The translations under genes were made by a program, and so were the position numbers. A stretch of DNA of 38,569 bases from Bacteroidales bacterium (GTDB lineage Bacteria; Bacteroidota; Bacteroidia; Bacteroidales; F082): NCBI GenBank assembly GCA_017428285.1, contig JAFRRE010000006.1, forward strand, positions 1 through 38,569. Reading direction: 5' to 3'. This document shows positions 31,077 to 38,569 of the stretch, one piece after another. The notes beneath the pieces are model-generated. The model saw nothing but the letters and a program-made list of their open reading frames with translations. It was not told the DNA's origin and made no database searches. Numbering within the stretch: the first letter of the stretch is position 1; every line of letters begins with the position of its first letter.

Positions 31077-32555
31077 ATGCCCCAAACCAACAATACCAAA
31101 CAAGCCGCATGGGTGGCCGTAGGAAGTCTTTGCTCCTTCGGCTTTACCATTGTGAGTTCCATGATCCTGAGCCGTTATTTCAACAAGGCGGATTATGGTA
31201 CTTACAAACAGGTGATGTATGTTTACAATACGTTGCTTACGGTATTCACTTTAGGTTTACCAAAAGCTTTTTCTTATTTTCTTCCTAGGGTTGAATTGGC
31301 ACAATCCAAAAGTCTCATTAGCAAGATAACAAACTTGTTTTTCATTTTAGGTGGTGTTTTCTCTCTGTTGTTGTTTGTTTTTGCACCGCAGATTGCAGCG
31401 TTTCTAAAAAATCCAGATTTAGTAAAGGCTTTAAAGATATTTGCCATTGTGCCATTCCTTATGCTTCCCACTATGGGGATGGAAGGTATCCTAGCCACTT
31501 TTAAGCAAACCAAGTTCATTGCCTTATATAATATCCTAACTAATGTTTTCAAGCTTCTTTGCGTGGCCTTGCCCGTGATGATTTGGGACTTGAGTTATAT
31601 AGAGGCTTTATGGGGTTTCGTTGGTGCTTCGTTCATCACATTCTTGTTAGCCTTATATCTTAAATATTTACCAGTGCGAAACCAACCGAAAGAAAAATGC
31701 CCAGTTTCCATTAAAGATATCTTTCGCTTTTCCATCCCCCTTCTTACGGCTAGTTTATGGGGTATCATCATTTCATCATGCGATCAGTTCTTTGTGAGTC
31801 GGTATTTTGGAAATGAAACTTTTGCTGAGTTTTCAAACGGTTGGTTGCCTTTGCCCTTTGTAGGTATGATTATGGGAGCTACGGCCACGGTTCTATCCCC
31901 CATCTTTTCTCGCATGAGTCATGAGAAAGTGGATCCCTTGAAAGAGATATACCCTTTGTGGATGAGTGTATTTGAAAAATCAGCGAAGTTGATTTATCCA
32001 TTGGTGATTTATTGTTTGGTTTTTGCTGATGTGGTGATGACGGTAATGTACGGACAGCAATATACTGTTTCCGGTTCTTATTTTAGAATAAAACTAATTA
32101 CAGAATTTTTTGCCACCATTATTTTTGCCCCATTAATTATCAACATTGGCGAGGTTAAGTTCTATTCTCGTGTCCACATGGTTGTTGCTATTACCGTGGT
32201 TGTTTTAGAGTTTATTAGTGTTAGGACAATCCAATCACCTTACGCTGTCAGTTGGGTTTCTACATTGTGCCAGGTTGGTAAAACATTTGCTTTTTTGTGG
32301 CTTGTTGCCAAGTTTTTTGGCATTAAGATTTATCAACTGTTTCCAATTAAGCTAATTGTACAGATTTTAATTCCTTCTGTAGCATTGCTATTGTTGGAAC
32401 GATGGGTTTTAGTCGACCAATGTCGATTAAATTTTTGGGTTGTTTTAATTATTAGTTTTGTTGTTTATGTGGCATTGTTTTATGTATATAGTCTTGTGGT
32501 AAAAATGGATTACTTTGGTATTATAAAACCATTGATTAAAAATAATACGAAGTAA
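31077..32555 (+). CDS. wzx: Wzx-type polysaccharide flippase
   Basis: The 492-residue protein has 12-14 membrane segments and belongs to the MOP/polysaccharide transport superfamily. Seen: AWVAVGSLCSFGFTIVSSMIL, LSRYFNKADYGTYKQV, the Asp-Tyr-Gly-x-Tyr turn typical of the family, and a central SLWGIIISSCDQFFVSRYFG. It would flip the undecaprenyl-linked repeat unit to the outer face of the inner membrane. Codon use is AT-rich, unlike the precursor genes at 13-21 kb. It begins the assembly half of the capsule locus after the accessory island. Confidence 0.9.
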   Translation: MPQTNNTKQAAWVAVGSLCSFGFTIVSSMILSRYFNKADYGTYKQVMYVYNTLLTVFTLGLPKAFSYFLPRVELAQSKSLISKITNLFFILGGVFSLLLFVFAPQIAAFLKNPDLVKALKIFAIVPFLMLPTMGMEGILATFKQTKFIALYNILTNVFKLLCVALPVMIWDLSYIEALWGFVGASFITFLLALYLKYLPVRNQPKEKCPVSIKDIFRFSIPLLTASLWGIIISSCDQFFVSRYFGNETFAEFSNGWLPLPFVGMIMGATATVLSPIFSRMSHEKVDPLKEIYPLWMSVFEKSAKLIYPLVIYCLVFADVVMTVMYGQQYTVSGSYFRIKLITEFFATIIFAPLIINIGEVKFYSRVHMVVAITVVVLEFISVRTIQSPYAVSWVSTLCQVGKTFAFLWLVAKFFGIKIYQLFPIKLIVQILIPSVALLLLERWVLVDQCRLNFWVVLIISFVVYVALFYVYSLVVKMDYFGIIKPLIKNNTK

Positions 32556-32652
32556 TAATTGTAGAATTATTCTTGATTTGTTCCAAAGAAAAGTTTGCAT
32601 AGTTTGCCAAGAAACACTCGAAAGGACAAGTATTACGATACGATAAGATATA

Positions 32653-33939
32653 ATGATACATTCTAGAAGAAATAAAACAACAGCCTTTTTCCTAACCCTA
32701 ATCTTTCCTTTTGGTGGTTTAATCTATACTTTATGTCACTGGCGAGAAAAGTGGGCGAAAAATACCTTTTGGTTGGCATGCATCTATTTGGGAGCCGTGC
32801 TTGTCTATTGGCCGGAGGGATCATTGCTTGGAGAAGGTGCCGACGGTGGTCGCTATGTATTGAATCTTATAGACATGTACGGTTCCAATATCTCATTGTT
32901 ACAAATCCTTGGTCGATACCAAATAGACCAAAGGACTATGGACCTTTATCAGCCATTGATGACCTACCTTATTTCGCGTTTCACTGACAATGGTCATGTC
33001 TTGTTTGCTGCTTTTGCTGTTGTTTTCGGCTACTTTTATTCTCGTAATATTTGGTATATCCTTGAGAAGTTACCTAAGAAGAGATTAGGAAACTTGTTTG
33101 TATTGGTCACACTTTATTTCTTGATATGCCCCATCACCCTAATTAATGGTGTGCGAATGTGGACAGCCTTACATGTATTTGTGTACGCCATGATGCCTTA
33201 TTTGGTGGAGAGGAAAAAGTCGAAGCTATGGTGGCTGCTTTTGACGCCACTCATCCATTTCTCATATTTGTATGTTGTTTTGTTTGCTGTGGCTTTTGTC
33301 TTGTTGCCTTATCGGTTAAAATCACGAAATAATGTTTTGCTATATGTAGCGTATGCTTTTTTCATCGTGACATTATTTATTAATTCTATTAATCTTGATG
33401 CAACTGGGGGTATGTTGGCAGAACTTTCACCTGAGACTTATGAGGGTCGTATTGAAGGTTATGTAAACCAGGATGTGGCAGATCGAAAAGCCGAAGCTTC
33501 AGCTTTGAACAACTGGTATGTGGCAGGTTCGGCCAATATATTACATTGGAGTTATAATTTGCTATTGCTGGCTCTGTTGCCTTGTTTGAATAGGCATTTT
33601 AAGAATAATAGAAGGTTAATGGGTCTTTTTGTTTTCACATTATTGCTGGCCGGTTTTGCCAACATTATGGCGTTGATTCCTTCGGGAGGACGTTTCCAGT
33701 TGCTGGCGCAAATGTTCAAAGTACCATTGATACTTTGGGTTGCCATGAGTATCTCCAAAAGCGACAATTTCCGTAAGTTGGTTAATGTAGCGCTGATATT
33801 TTTACTAGTGCCGTTTGTCGTTGAATTACGGAAATTATTTGATTTCTTCAGCATTACTGCCATTGTGGGCAATTTCATTACGATTTTTTTCTGGGAAAAC
33901 AACATTCCTTTGATTTCATTTATAAAACGATTGATATAA
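32653..33939 (+). CDS. wzy: EpsG/Wzy-like polysaccharide polymerase
   Basis: The 428-residue protein has about ten membrane segments. GEGADGGRYVLNLIDMY early, LINGVRMWTALHVFVYAMMPYLV in the middle (conserved Arg and Ala-rich helix) and LTPLIHFSYLYVV next to it (the Ile-His-Phe motif) follow the EpsG pattern. It would polymerise flipped repeat units in the periplasm. EpsG proteins are too variable to name the linkage. The 97-bp gap upstream carries no visible gene. Confidence 0.8.
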   Translation: MIHSRRNKTTAFFLTLIFPFGGLIYTLCHWREKWAKNTFWLACIYLGAVLVYWPEGSLLGEGADGGRYVLNLIDMYGSNISLLQILGRYQIDQRTMDLYQPLMTYLISRFTDNGHVLFAAFAVVFGYFYSRNIWYILEKLPKKRLGNLFVLVTLYFLICPITLINGVRMWTALHVFVYAMMPYLVERKKSKLWWLLLTPLIHFSYLYVVLFAVAFVLLPYRLKSRNNVLLYVAYAFFIVTLFINSINLDATGGMLAELSPETYEGRIEGYVNQDVADRKAEASALNNWYVAGSANILHWSYNLLLLALLPCLNRHFKNNRRLMGLFVFTLLLAGFANIMALIPSGGRFQLLAQMFKVPLILWVAMSISKSDNFRKLVNVALIFLLVPFVVELRKLFDFFSITAIVGNFITIFFWENNIPLISFIKRLI

Positions 33940-33946
33940 CCGAATT

Positions 33947-35035
33947 ATGAAAATACTGATTATTTCAAGAGCTTTTTTTCCTGTAAATTCACCAAGATCG
34001 TTCCGCACAACAGAGTTGGTCAAAGAGTTTTCTCGTTTAGGACATGAGGTCACCCTTTATATCCCCAACTCTGAATATGATTATTCCGAGTTTAAAAAGG
34101 AGCACCCTTTTACCATCAAATACTATAAGGCAATTAGCGAGCGTCGTGTTTTTATTGGTGTACCCTTAATTGATAGAGTCATTTTTCATTATGAGCATTG
34201 GTTGATAGATAGTCCATCGCTTCAAAATATGAAAACAATTGAAAAGATGGTACAAAACGAGGTAGGTTATGACCTGTTGATTACCATAGCGATGCCACAT
34301 TTCATCCATTGGGCTGTAGGGAGACTATATGCTAGAGGGTATACAATAGCAGATACTTGGGTGGCCGATTGTGGCGACCCTTTTATGTTATCTGGTAGTT
34401 TGACACAAAAGCCTCCTTTTTGGTTCAAACCATTAGAAAAATGTTGGTGTCGTCAATGCAATTATATTGCAGTACCGACGGATACATCTTATCAAGGTTA
34501 TTATCCTGAGTTTAGGGATAAGATACGGGTAATACCTCAGGGTTTTGATTTTGACGATGTTGAATTATCGGATTATGCGAAAAATGACATACCCACTTTC
34601 GCGTTTGCGGGAGGTTTTATTAAGGGTAAACGTGATCCGAGGCTTTTGCTCGATTGGTTGTCTGCATCGGATATTCCTTTCCGTTTTGTAGCATACGGAA
34701 ATAATGTGAGGCAGTTTATGGAACCATACCAACAAAGGCTTGGCAATAAATTGGTCATAGAAAATCCTATCCCAAGGCAACAGTTACTACCAATTCTTTC
34801 GAGAATGGATTTCTTAATCAATATCGGCAACGGCACTAAAGTGCAAACCCCAAGCAAGTTGATTGACTATACATTAGCCAAGCGTCCTATACTAACGATA
34901 GAATCGGATGATATAAAAGAAAATGTATTAATGGAATTTTTATATGGTGATTATAGCCATCAAGACGCTCCTATTGATATTTCACAATACGATATTCATA
35001 ATGTTGCACGGCAATTTCTGGAACTTACAAAATAG
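33947..35035 (+). CDS. Glycosyltransferase, GT4-like (GT-B fold)
   Basis: The 362-residue protein begins MKILIISRAFFPVNSPRSFR, then TELVKEFSRLGHEVTLYIP, the glycine-containing N-terminal Rossmann loop of GT4-type enzymes. The C-terminal half has IRVIPQGFDFDD, FAFAGGFIKGKRDPRLLLDWL, and QTPSKLIDYTLAKRPILTIESDD. It probably transfers a sugar onto the growing repeat unit at the cytosolic side. Neither donor nor acceptor can be read from the sequence. It is the only clear glycosyltransferase in the window, so others must be encoded to the right. It starts 7 bp after wzy and ends 3 bp before the next gene. Confidence 0.82.
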   Translation: MKILIISRAFFPVNSPRSFRTTELVKEFSRLGHEVTLYIPNSEYDYSEFKKEHPFTIKYYKAISERRVFIGVPLIDRVIFHYEHWLIDSPSLQNMKTIEKMVQNEVGYDLLITIAMPHFIHWAVGRLYARGYTIADTWVADCGDPFMLSGSLTQKPPFWFKPLEKCWCRQCNYIAVPTDTSYQGYYPEFRDKIRVIPQGFDFDDVELSDYAKNDIPTFAFAGGFIKGKRDPRLLLDWLSASDIPFRFVAYGNNVRQFMEPYQQRLGNKLVIENPIPRQQLLPILSRMDFLINIGNGTKVQTPSKLIDYTLAKRPILTIESDDIKENVLMEFLYGDYSHQDAPIDISQYDIHNVARQFLELTK

Positions 35036-35038
35036 ACT

Positions 35039-36160
35039 ATGAATCTAAAGCAAAGAATAACTCATAATTTATTAAATATTCTTGGTTGGCGTACCAAGCG
35101 CCATATTGTCGTTTTTGAAAGCGATGACTGGGGAAGCATAAGGATGCCTTCCAAGGAAGTTTATGAAAAACTATTGAGAGCTGGCATTAGGGTTGACAAA
35201 TGTCATTATTGCTCTAACGACTCTATTGCAAGTAAAGATGACCTTACATTGCTCTTTGAGGTTTTAAATAAGCATAAAGACCACAATGGCCATCCTGCCG
35301 TAATCACAGCCAATGCCATCGTTGCAAACCCTGATTTCGAAAGAATTAATGAATGCGGTTTCAACGAATATCATTACAAGAAGATTACGGAAGGATTGCC
35401 AGAAATCAAAGGTTGTGAGCATGTTCTCAACCTTTGGAAAGAAGGCAATAAGAATGGATGTTTCAGAATCCAATCGCATGGCCGTGAGCACCTCAATGTG
35501 GCACGATGGATGCATTATTTGAAAGAAAATTATCCTGAAACTCGATTGGCTTTTGAATTAGGTGTTTATGGTTTGAGTACTACAATAACTTCCGAAAAGA
35601 GGAAGTCGTTTCTTCCGGCATTTGATTTTGAAAACAAAACGGAAGAAGAACAGGCTAATGCAATAGCAAAGGAAGGCTTGTCCATCTTTGAAGAGATTTT
35701 TGGATACAAATCTACCTCATTTATTGCGCCAAACTATACTTGGGGAAGAAGCTTAGAGAAGACCATCGCAGATTGTGGCGTAAAATATATACAAGGACAA
35801 CAGAGAGCCAAATTTAGAAACGCAATAGGTGAGAATAACAAGATCCGTCAACGGTATATGGGCAGAAAAAACACATTCGGACAAATTGATCTTTGTAGGA
35901 ATGCCAATTTTGAGCCATCAGAAAAGCCTCAAAAAAATTGGGTGGATGCTTGTCTAAAAGATATTTCAAACGCATTTCGATGGCATCATCCAGCCATCAT
36001 TTGTTCGCATCGAGTGAATTTTGTCGGCACCATCAATGTTGACAACCGTGACAGAAATCTAAGATTGTTCGACCAGCTTCTTACACAGATTCAAAACAGA
36101 TGGCCTGATGTCGAATTCATGAGTTCAGACCAATTGGGAGATTTAATAACACAAAAATGA
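35039..36160 (+). CDS. Polysaccharide deacetylase-like (NodB-type) protein
   Basis: The 373-residue protein shows HIVVFESDDWGSIRMPSKE near residue 22 (paired Asp of the NodB catalytic site), RIQSHGREHLN at about 144 (metal-binding His), and FIAPNYTWG and ICSHRVNF later. It fits polysaccharide (de)acetylase-like proteins found in Bacteroidetes capsule loci. No signal peptide is visible, so it would act in the cytosol or on a lipid-linked precursor. It overlaps the CapA-like gene by 4 bp (ATGA). It may be truncated or extended relative to NodB enzymes; the catalytic assignment is tentative. Confidence 0.75.
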   Translation: MNLKQRITHNLLNILGWRTKRHIVVFESDDWGSIRMPSKEVYEKLLRAGIRVDKCHYCSNDSIASKDDLTLLFEVLNKHKDHNGHPAVITANAIVANPDFERINECGFNEYHYKKITEGLPEIKGCEHVLNLWKEGNKNGCFRIQSHGREHLNVARWMHYLKENYPETRLAFELGVYGLSTTITSEKRKSFLPAFDFENKTEEEQANAIAKEGLSIFEEIFGYKSTSFIAPNYTWGRSLEKTIADCGVKYIQGQQRAKFRNAIGENNKIRQRYMGRKNTFGQIDLCRNANFEPSEKPQKNWVDACLKDISNAFRWHHPAIICSHRVNFVGTINVDNRDRNLRLFDQLLTQIQNRWPDVEFMSSDQLGDLITQK

Positions 36161-37293
36161 ACAACGAACCTATCAACATATTCATTTCAGGTGATTTTGC
36201 ACCCCGTCTGAGGGTCAACGAAGTGATTCAGAAATGCGATCATCAATTGTTATTCAATGATATTTTGCCATTGATTCAAAAATCTGATATTGCTATCACA
36301 AACCTTGAGTCTCCACTATTGGAGAATGGCTCACCGATTGCAAAAACAGGCCCGAATCTTAAAGCTCCTGTAAAGAGTATCGAAGCCCTGAAATATGCTG
36401 GTTTTGATATGGTCACTTTGGCCAACAACCATATGATGGATTATGGCCGTGAAGGTCTTCTTTCAACAATAAAAATTTGTGAAGACAATCAAATCAAGCA
36501 CATTGGTGCAGGAACAGACCTTGAAGAGGCTAAACAGATACAGTACTTTGAATTAAAAGGACAGAAGATAGCTTTCATTAATTGTTGCGAAAATGAATGG
36601 AGTACGACACTAGGCGAAGAACCTGGTTGCAACCCGTTAAATGAAGTGGGAATCTACTACCAAATCACTAAGGCTAAAAAGAATGCTGCTTTTGTAATAC
36701 TGATTATCCATGGCGGGCACGAAACTTACGAGTATCCCAGTCCTAGAATGAAAAAGCTGTACCGGTGGTTTGTGGATTTAGGCGTGGATGCAGTCATAGG
36801 GCACCACACCCATTGTTTCAGCGGTTATGAGGTATACAAAGGAAAACCTATTGTGTATAGCTTAGGGAACTTTATCTTTGACAGCGATAAACGCACCTCG
36901 TCATGGAATATTGGTGCTGCTGCAATGGTTAGTATACAAGAAACAAAGATTGAACTTGCTTTATATCCATTTACACAATGTGATGATAGTGTTGGTGTAC
37001 AGTTGTTCGACGAAAAGGAAAAAGAAGAGTGGTTGGCAAAAGAACAGCTAAAAACAAGTCAAATACAGGATGATAAGTTGTTATACGATAAGTTTAAGAG
37101 GTTTGTAGCAAAGCAGGAAAGATTATATCGAGGATATTTGGAACCCAAGTCTCCCTCATGGGTGTTGGCGGCCAAAAACAGAGGTTGGCTACCAAGAAGA
37201 ATATGCGGTGCCAAACGACTGTTATATCAGAACATTATTCGTGCCGAAGCGCACAGAGACATAGTATTGGAATTATTATCAAGAGACAAATGA
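36157..37293 (+). CDS. CapA-like metallophosphoesterase-fold protein
   Basis: The 378-residue protein carries the ordered motifs of the CapA/PGA_cap family: ISGDFAPRL, AITNLESPLL, FDMVTLANNHMMDYG, HGGHETYEYPSP, VIGHHTHCFSGYE and YSLGNFIFDS. The Asp, Asn and His residues match the dinuclear metal site of calcineurin-like enzymes. In poly-gamma-glutamate loci CapA is membrane bound; here no signal peptide or membrane helix is seen, so it would be cytosolic. Four-base overlaps join it to the deacetylase-like gene before it and the ATP-grasp gene after it, so the three act as one translational unit. Confidence 0.88.
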   Translation: MNNEPINIFISGDFAPRLRVNEVIQKCDHQLLFNDILPLIQKSDIAITNLESPLLENGSPIAKTGPNLKAPVKSIEALKYAGFDMVTLANNHMMDYGREGLLSTIKICEDNQIKHIGAGTDLEEAKQIQYFELKGQKIAFINCCENEWSTTLGEEPGCNPLNEVGIYYQITKAKKNAAFVILIIHGGHETYEYPSPRMKKLYRWFVDLGVDAVIGHHTHCFSGYEVYKGKPIVYSLGNFIFDSDKRTSSWNIGAAAMVSIQETKIELALYPFTQCDDSVGVQLFDEKEKEEWLAKEQLKTSQIQDDKLLYDKFKRFVAKQERLYRGYLEPKSPSWVLAAKNRGWLPRRICGAKRLLYQNIIRAEAHRDIVLELLSRDK

Positions 37294-38306
37294 AAATAGC
37301 CATTCACAAATCGGGCGGTTTTTCTGACCGCTGGATTGAATACTGCGAGAAGAACCACATTGACTATAAGATAGTCAATGCCTACGACACCGATATCATT
37401 CAGCAGATGGCGGATTGTGATGCTTTTATGTGGCATCACTTCCACAATTCATATAAGGATGCTTTGTTTGCCAAACAGTTGTTGTTTTCACTTCAACAGG
37501 CGGGCAAGCGGGTGTTTCCCGACTTCAACACGGGTTGGCATTTCGATGATAAGGTTGGTCAAAAATATTTGCTTGAAGCCATTGGAGCACCCCTTGTGCC
37601 TTCGTATGTGTTCTACACAAAAAAAGAGGCATTAGACTGGATAGATAAGACCACGTTCCCAAAGGTTTTCAAGTTGCGCGGTGGCGCTGGTGCCTCAAAT
37701 GTAAAGTTGGCGCATACTAAAAAAGAAGCGCGCCATTTAGTTAACAAGGCATTTGGCAAAGGTTTTCCACAGTATTCTGCATTAGATAACCTGAAAGAAC
37801 GTTGGCGTAAATATCGTCTCAAAAAAACAGATTTGAATGATGTGATAAAAGGTGTTCTGAGATTCTTCCATAAACCAGATTTTGCTAGGATGCATGCACT
37901 AGAGAAGGGTTATGCCTATTTCCAGGATTTCATACCTAACAATACATTTGACATAAGAGTATGCGTTGTGGGAGACAAGGCCTTCGCACTAAAACGTTTG
38001 ACGAGAGACGGCGACTTCCGTGCTTCCGGGAGTGGAAGTATTGTCTATGACAAAAACCAGATTGATGAGCGTTGTGTTCAAATTGCATTTGATGTGAACA
38101 AAAAAATGAAATCGCAAAGCACGGCTTTTGATTTTGTGTTTGGTAAGGATAAAGAGCCTTTGATTGTTGAGATTAGTTTTGGATATGCAATCAATGCGTA
38201 TGACGATTGCGAAGGGTATTGGACAGAAGATATGCAATGGCATGAAGGGACACACTTTGATATTTGTGGCTGGATGGTGGAGAACATTGTTAATAGTATT
38301 CAGTAA
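37290..38306 (+). CDS. ATP-grasp ligase (RimK-like)
   Basis: The 338-residue protein has FPKVFKLRGGAGASNVKLA near residues 122-140, where Lys128 and the Gly-rich loop bind ATP. YFQDFIPNNTFDIRVCVVG follows, then FDFVFGKDKEPLIVEISFGY with the metal-binding Glu. This is the ATP-grasp fold that forms an amide bond from a carboxylate and an amine. The upstream neighbours (deacetylase-like, CapA-like) overlap it by 4 bp. The trio may add an amino acid or peptide-like group to an amino sugar or uronic acid of the capsule. The exact substrate cannot be read from sequence. Confidence 0.85.
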   Translation: MKIAIHKSGGFSDRWIEYCEKNHIDYKIVNAYDTDIIQQMADCDAFMWHHFHNSYKDALFAKQLLFSLQQAGKRVFPDFNTGWHFDDKVGQKYLLEAIGAPLVPSYVFYTKKEALDWIDKTTFPKVFKLRGGAGASNVKLAHTKKEARHLVNKAFGKGFPQYSALDNLKERWRKYRLKKTDLNDVIKGVLRFFHKPDFARMHALEKGYAYFQDFIPNNTFDIRVCVVGDKAFALKRLTRDGDFRASGSGSIVYDKNQIDERCVQIAFDVNKKMKSQSTAFDFVFGKDKEPLIVEISFGYAINAYDDCEGYWTEDMQWHEGTHFDICGWMVENIVNSIQ

Positions 38307-38308
38307 CC

Positions 38309-38440
38309 ATGATACAATCCAAATCTGACTTGCGTTTATACATTCGCGAAGACAAGAAACGCAATCTTGGAGTCTACAAGGTGGGCTTTGTAAAATATAT
38401 TGCATTCTGGGTTTATGGTACCGACCAGTTTAGTACATGA
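38309..38440 (+). pseudogene. 5' stub of a serine acetyltransferase-like gene
   Basis: ATG 38309 opens 43 codons reading MIQSKSDLRLYIREDKKRNL, then KYIAFWVYGTDQF. This is the N-terminal region of capsule-locus serine (or sugar O-) acetyltransferases, which normally continue into left-handed beta-helix hexapeptide repeats. Here a TGA follows at 38438 and AT-rich sequence begins. It starts 2 bp after the ATP-grasp stop, so the original gene was part of the operon. It is the fourth such stub in the window. Confidence 0.7.
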
Positions 38441-38512
38441 CAATTTTTAAAAGATGAATAAATATTATTATAAATATTCAAAATAATTTGTTAAAATATT
38501 TGTTTATTGTCT

Positions 38513-38569
38513 TGAAAATCAGTAACTTTGAAGAAAATTTCCTACGTTTTCTATGGTTACTGATTTCAA
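38513..38569. repeat. Inverted repeat at the right edge, possible element end
   Basis: TTGAAAATCAGTAAC (38512-38526) faces GTTACTGATTTCAA (38556-38569), with one extra A in the left arm and a 29-bp centre. The promoter box at 38523 lies in the left arm and a start codon ATG 38553 adjoins the right arm. It may be the end of a mobile element or a regulator site; the window ends too soon to tell. Confidence 0.45.
38523..38530 (+). promoter_or_regulatory. -7 promoter box with matching -33 box
   Basis: TAACTTTG matches TAnnTTTG, and TTTG at 38499-38502 is spaced 20 bp upstream, the expected -33 distance. This is the best full promoter in the window. It points at ATG 38553 (MVTDF..., continuing outside the window), so a new gene probably starts there. 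Confidence 0.7.

Overview
The window looks like a Bacteroidales (Bacteroides/Prevotella-like) chromosome. Supporting signs are Bacteroidetes-type -7 promoter boxes (TAnnTTTG) in front of several genes, few Shine-Dalgarno-like leaders, a TonB-dependent receptor, a PorT-type barrel, a lipoprotein DPP III, and a FISUMP/DUF1566-like surface domain at the left edge. No tRNA, rRNA, CRISPR array or complete transposon was seen.

Left part (1-13.1 kb, GC-rich, housekeeping). After a 3' gene fragment come a secreted M49 dipeptidyl peptidase and, convergent to it, a TonB receptor led by a clear TPP riboswitch, so probably a thiamine importer. Next are a two-gene unit (heavy-metal/manganese exporter-like protein plus a double UspA protein), rimM, trmN, a PorT-like barrel, and a minus-strand run recR, TPR protein, COG2426 membrane protein, aroE. 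This part is full of short tandem repeats with a 7-bp period (GTTTTCC, GCGGAAT and CTAACTC families). They lie between genes and, in three cases, inside or at the end of coding regions. Two large palindromic REP-like elements are also present.

Capsule/O-antigen locus (13.1-38.4 kb). Precursor genes come first: a membrane CapD/WbpM-like dehydratase, a PnuC-type transporter as an outlier, UDP-glucose dehydrogenase, rfbA, a WbpP/TviC-like epimerase, a TviB/WbpA-like dehydrogenase and wecB. Export and assembly genes are at the far end: Wzx flippase, EpsG/Wzy-like polymerase, glycosyltransferase, polysaccharide deacetylase-like protein, CapA-like protein and ATP-grasp ligase.

Between wecB and wzx lies a 9-kb AT-rich accessory island (21.8-31.0 kb) unrelated to sugars. 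It holds a DUF3791/DUF3990 toxin-antitoxin-like pair with a STAS-like gene, a DUF2971 protein, an orphan protein, a HEPN/RES + Cas2-like + membrane winged-helix operon, a GIY-YIG-like protein, and a three-gene operon (membrane protein, membrane-anchored deoxyribosyltransferase/TIR-like NADase candidate, zinc ribbon). Two related decayed genes also lie here.

The most unusual pattern is a set of short 5' stubs of capsule-type genes (UDP-GlcNAc 2-epimerase, acyltransferase-3, adenylate-forming ligase, serine acetyltransferase). Each keeps its start codon and first ~22-55 codons and then stops, at the borders between accessory blocks. They suggest repeated replacement of capsule genes by cargo.
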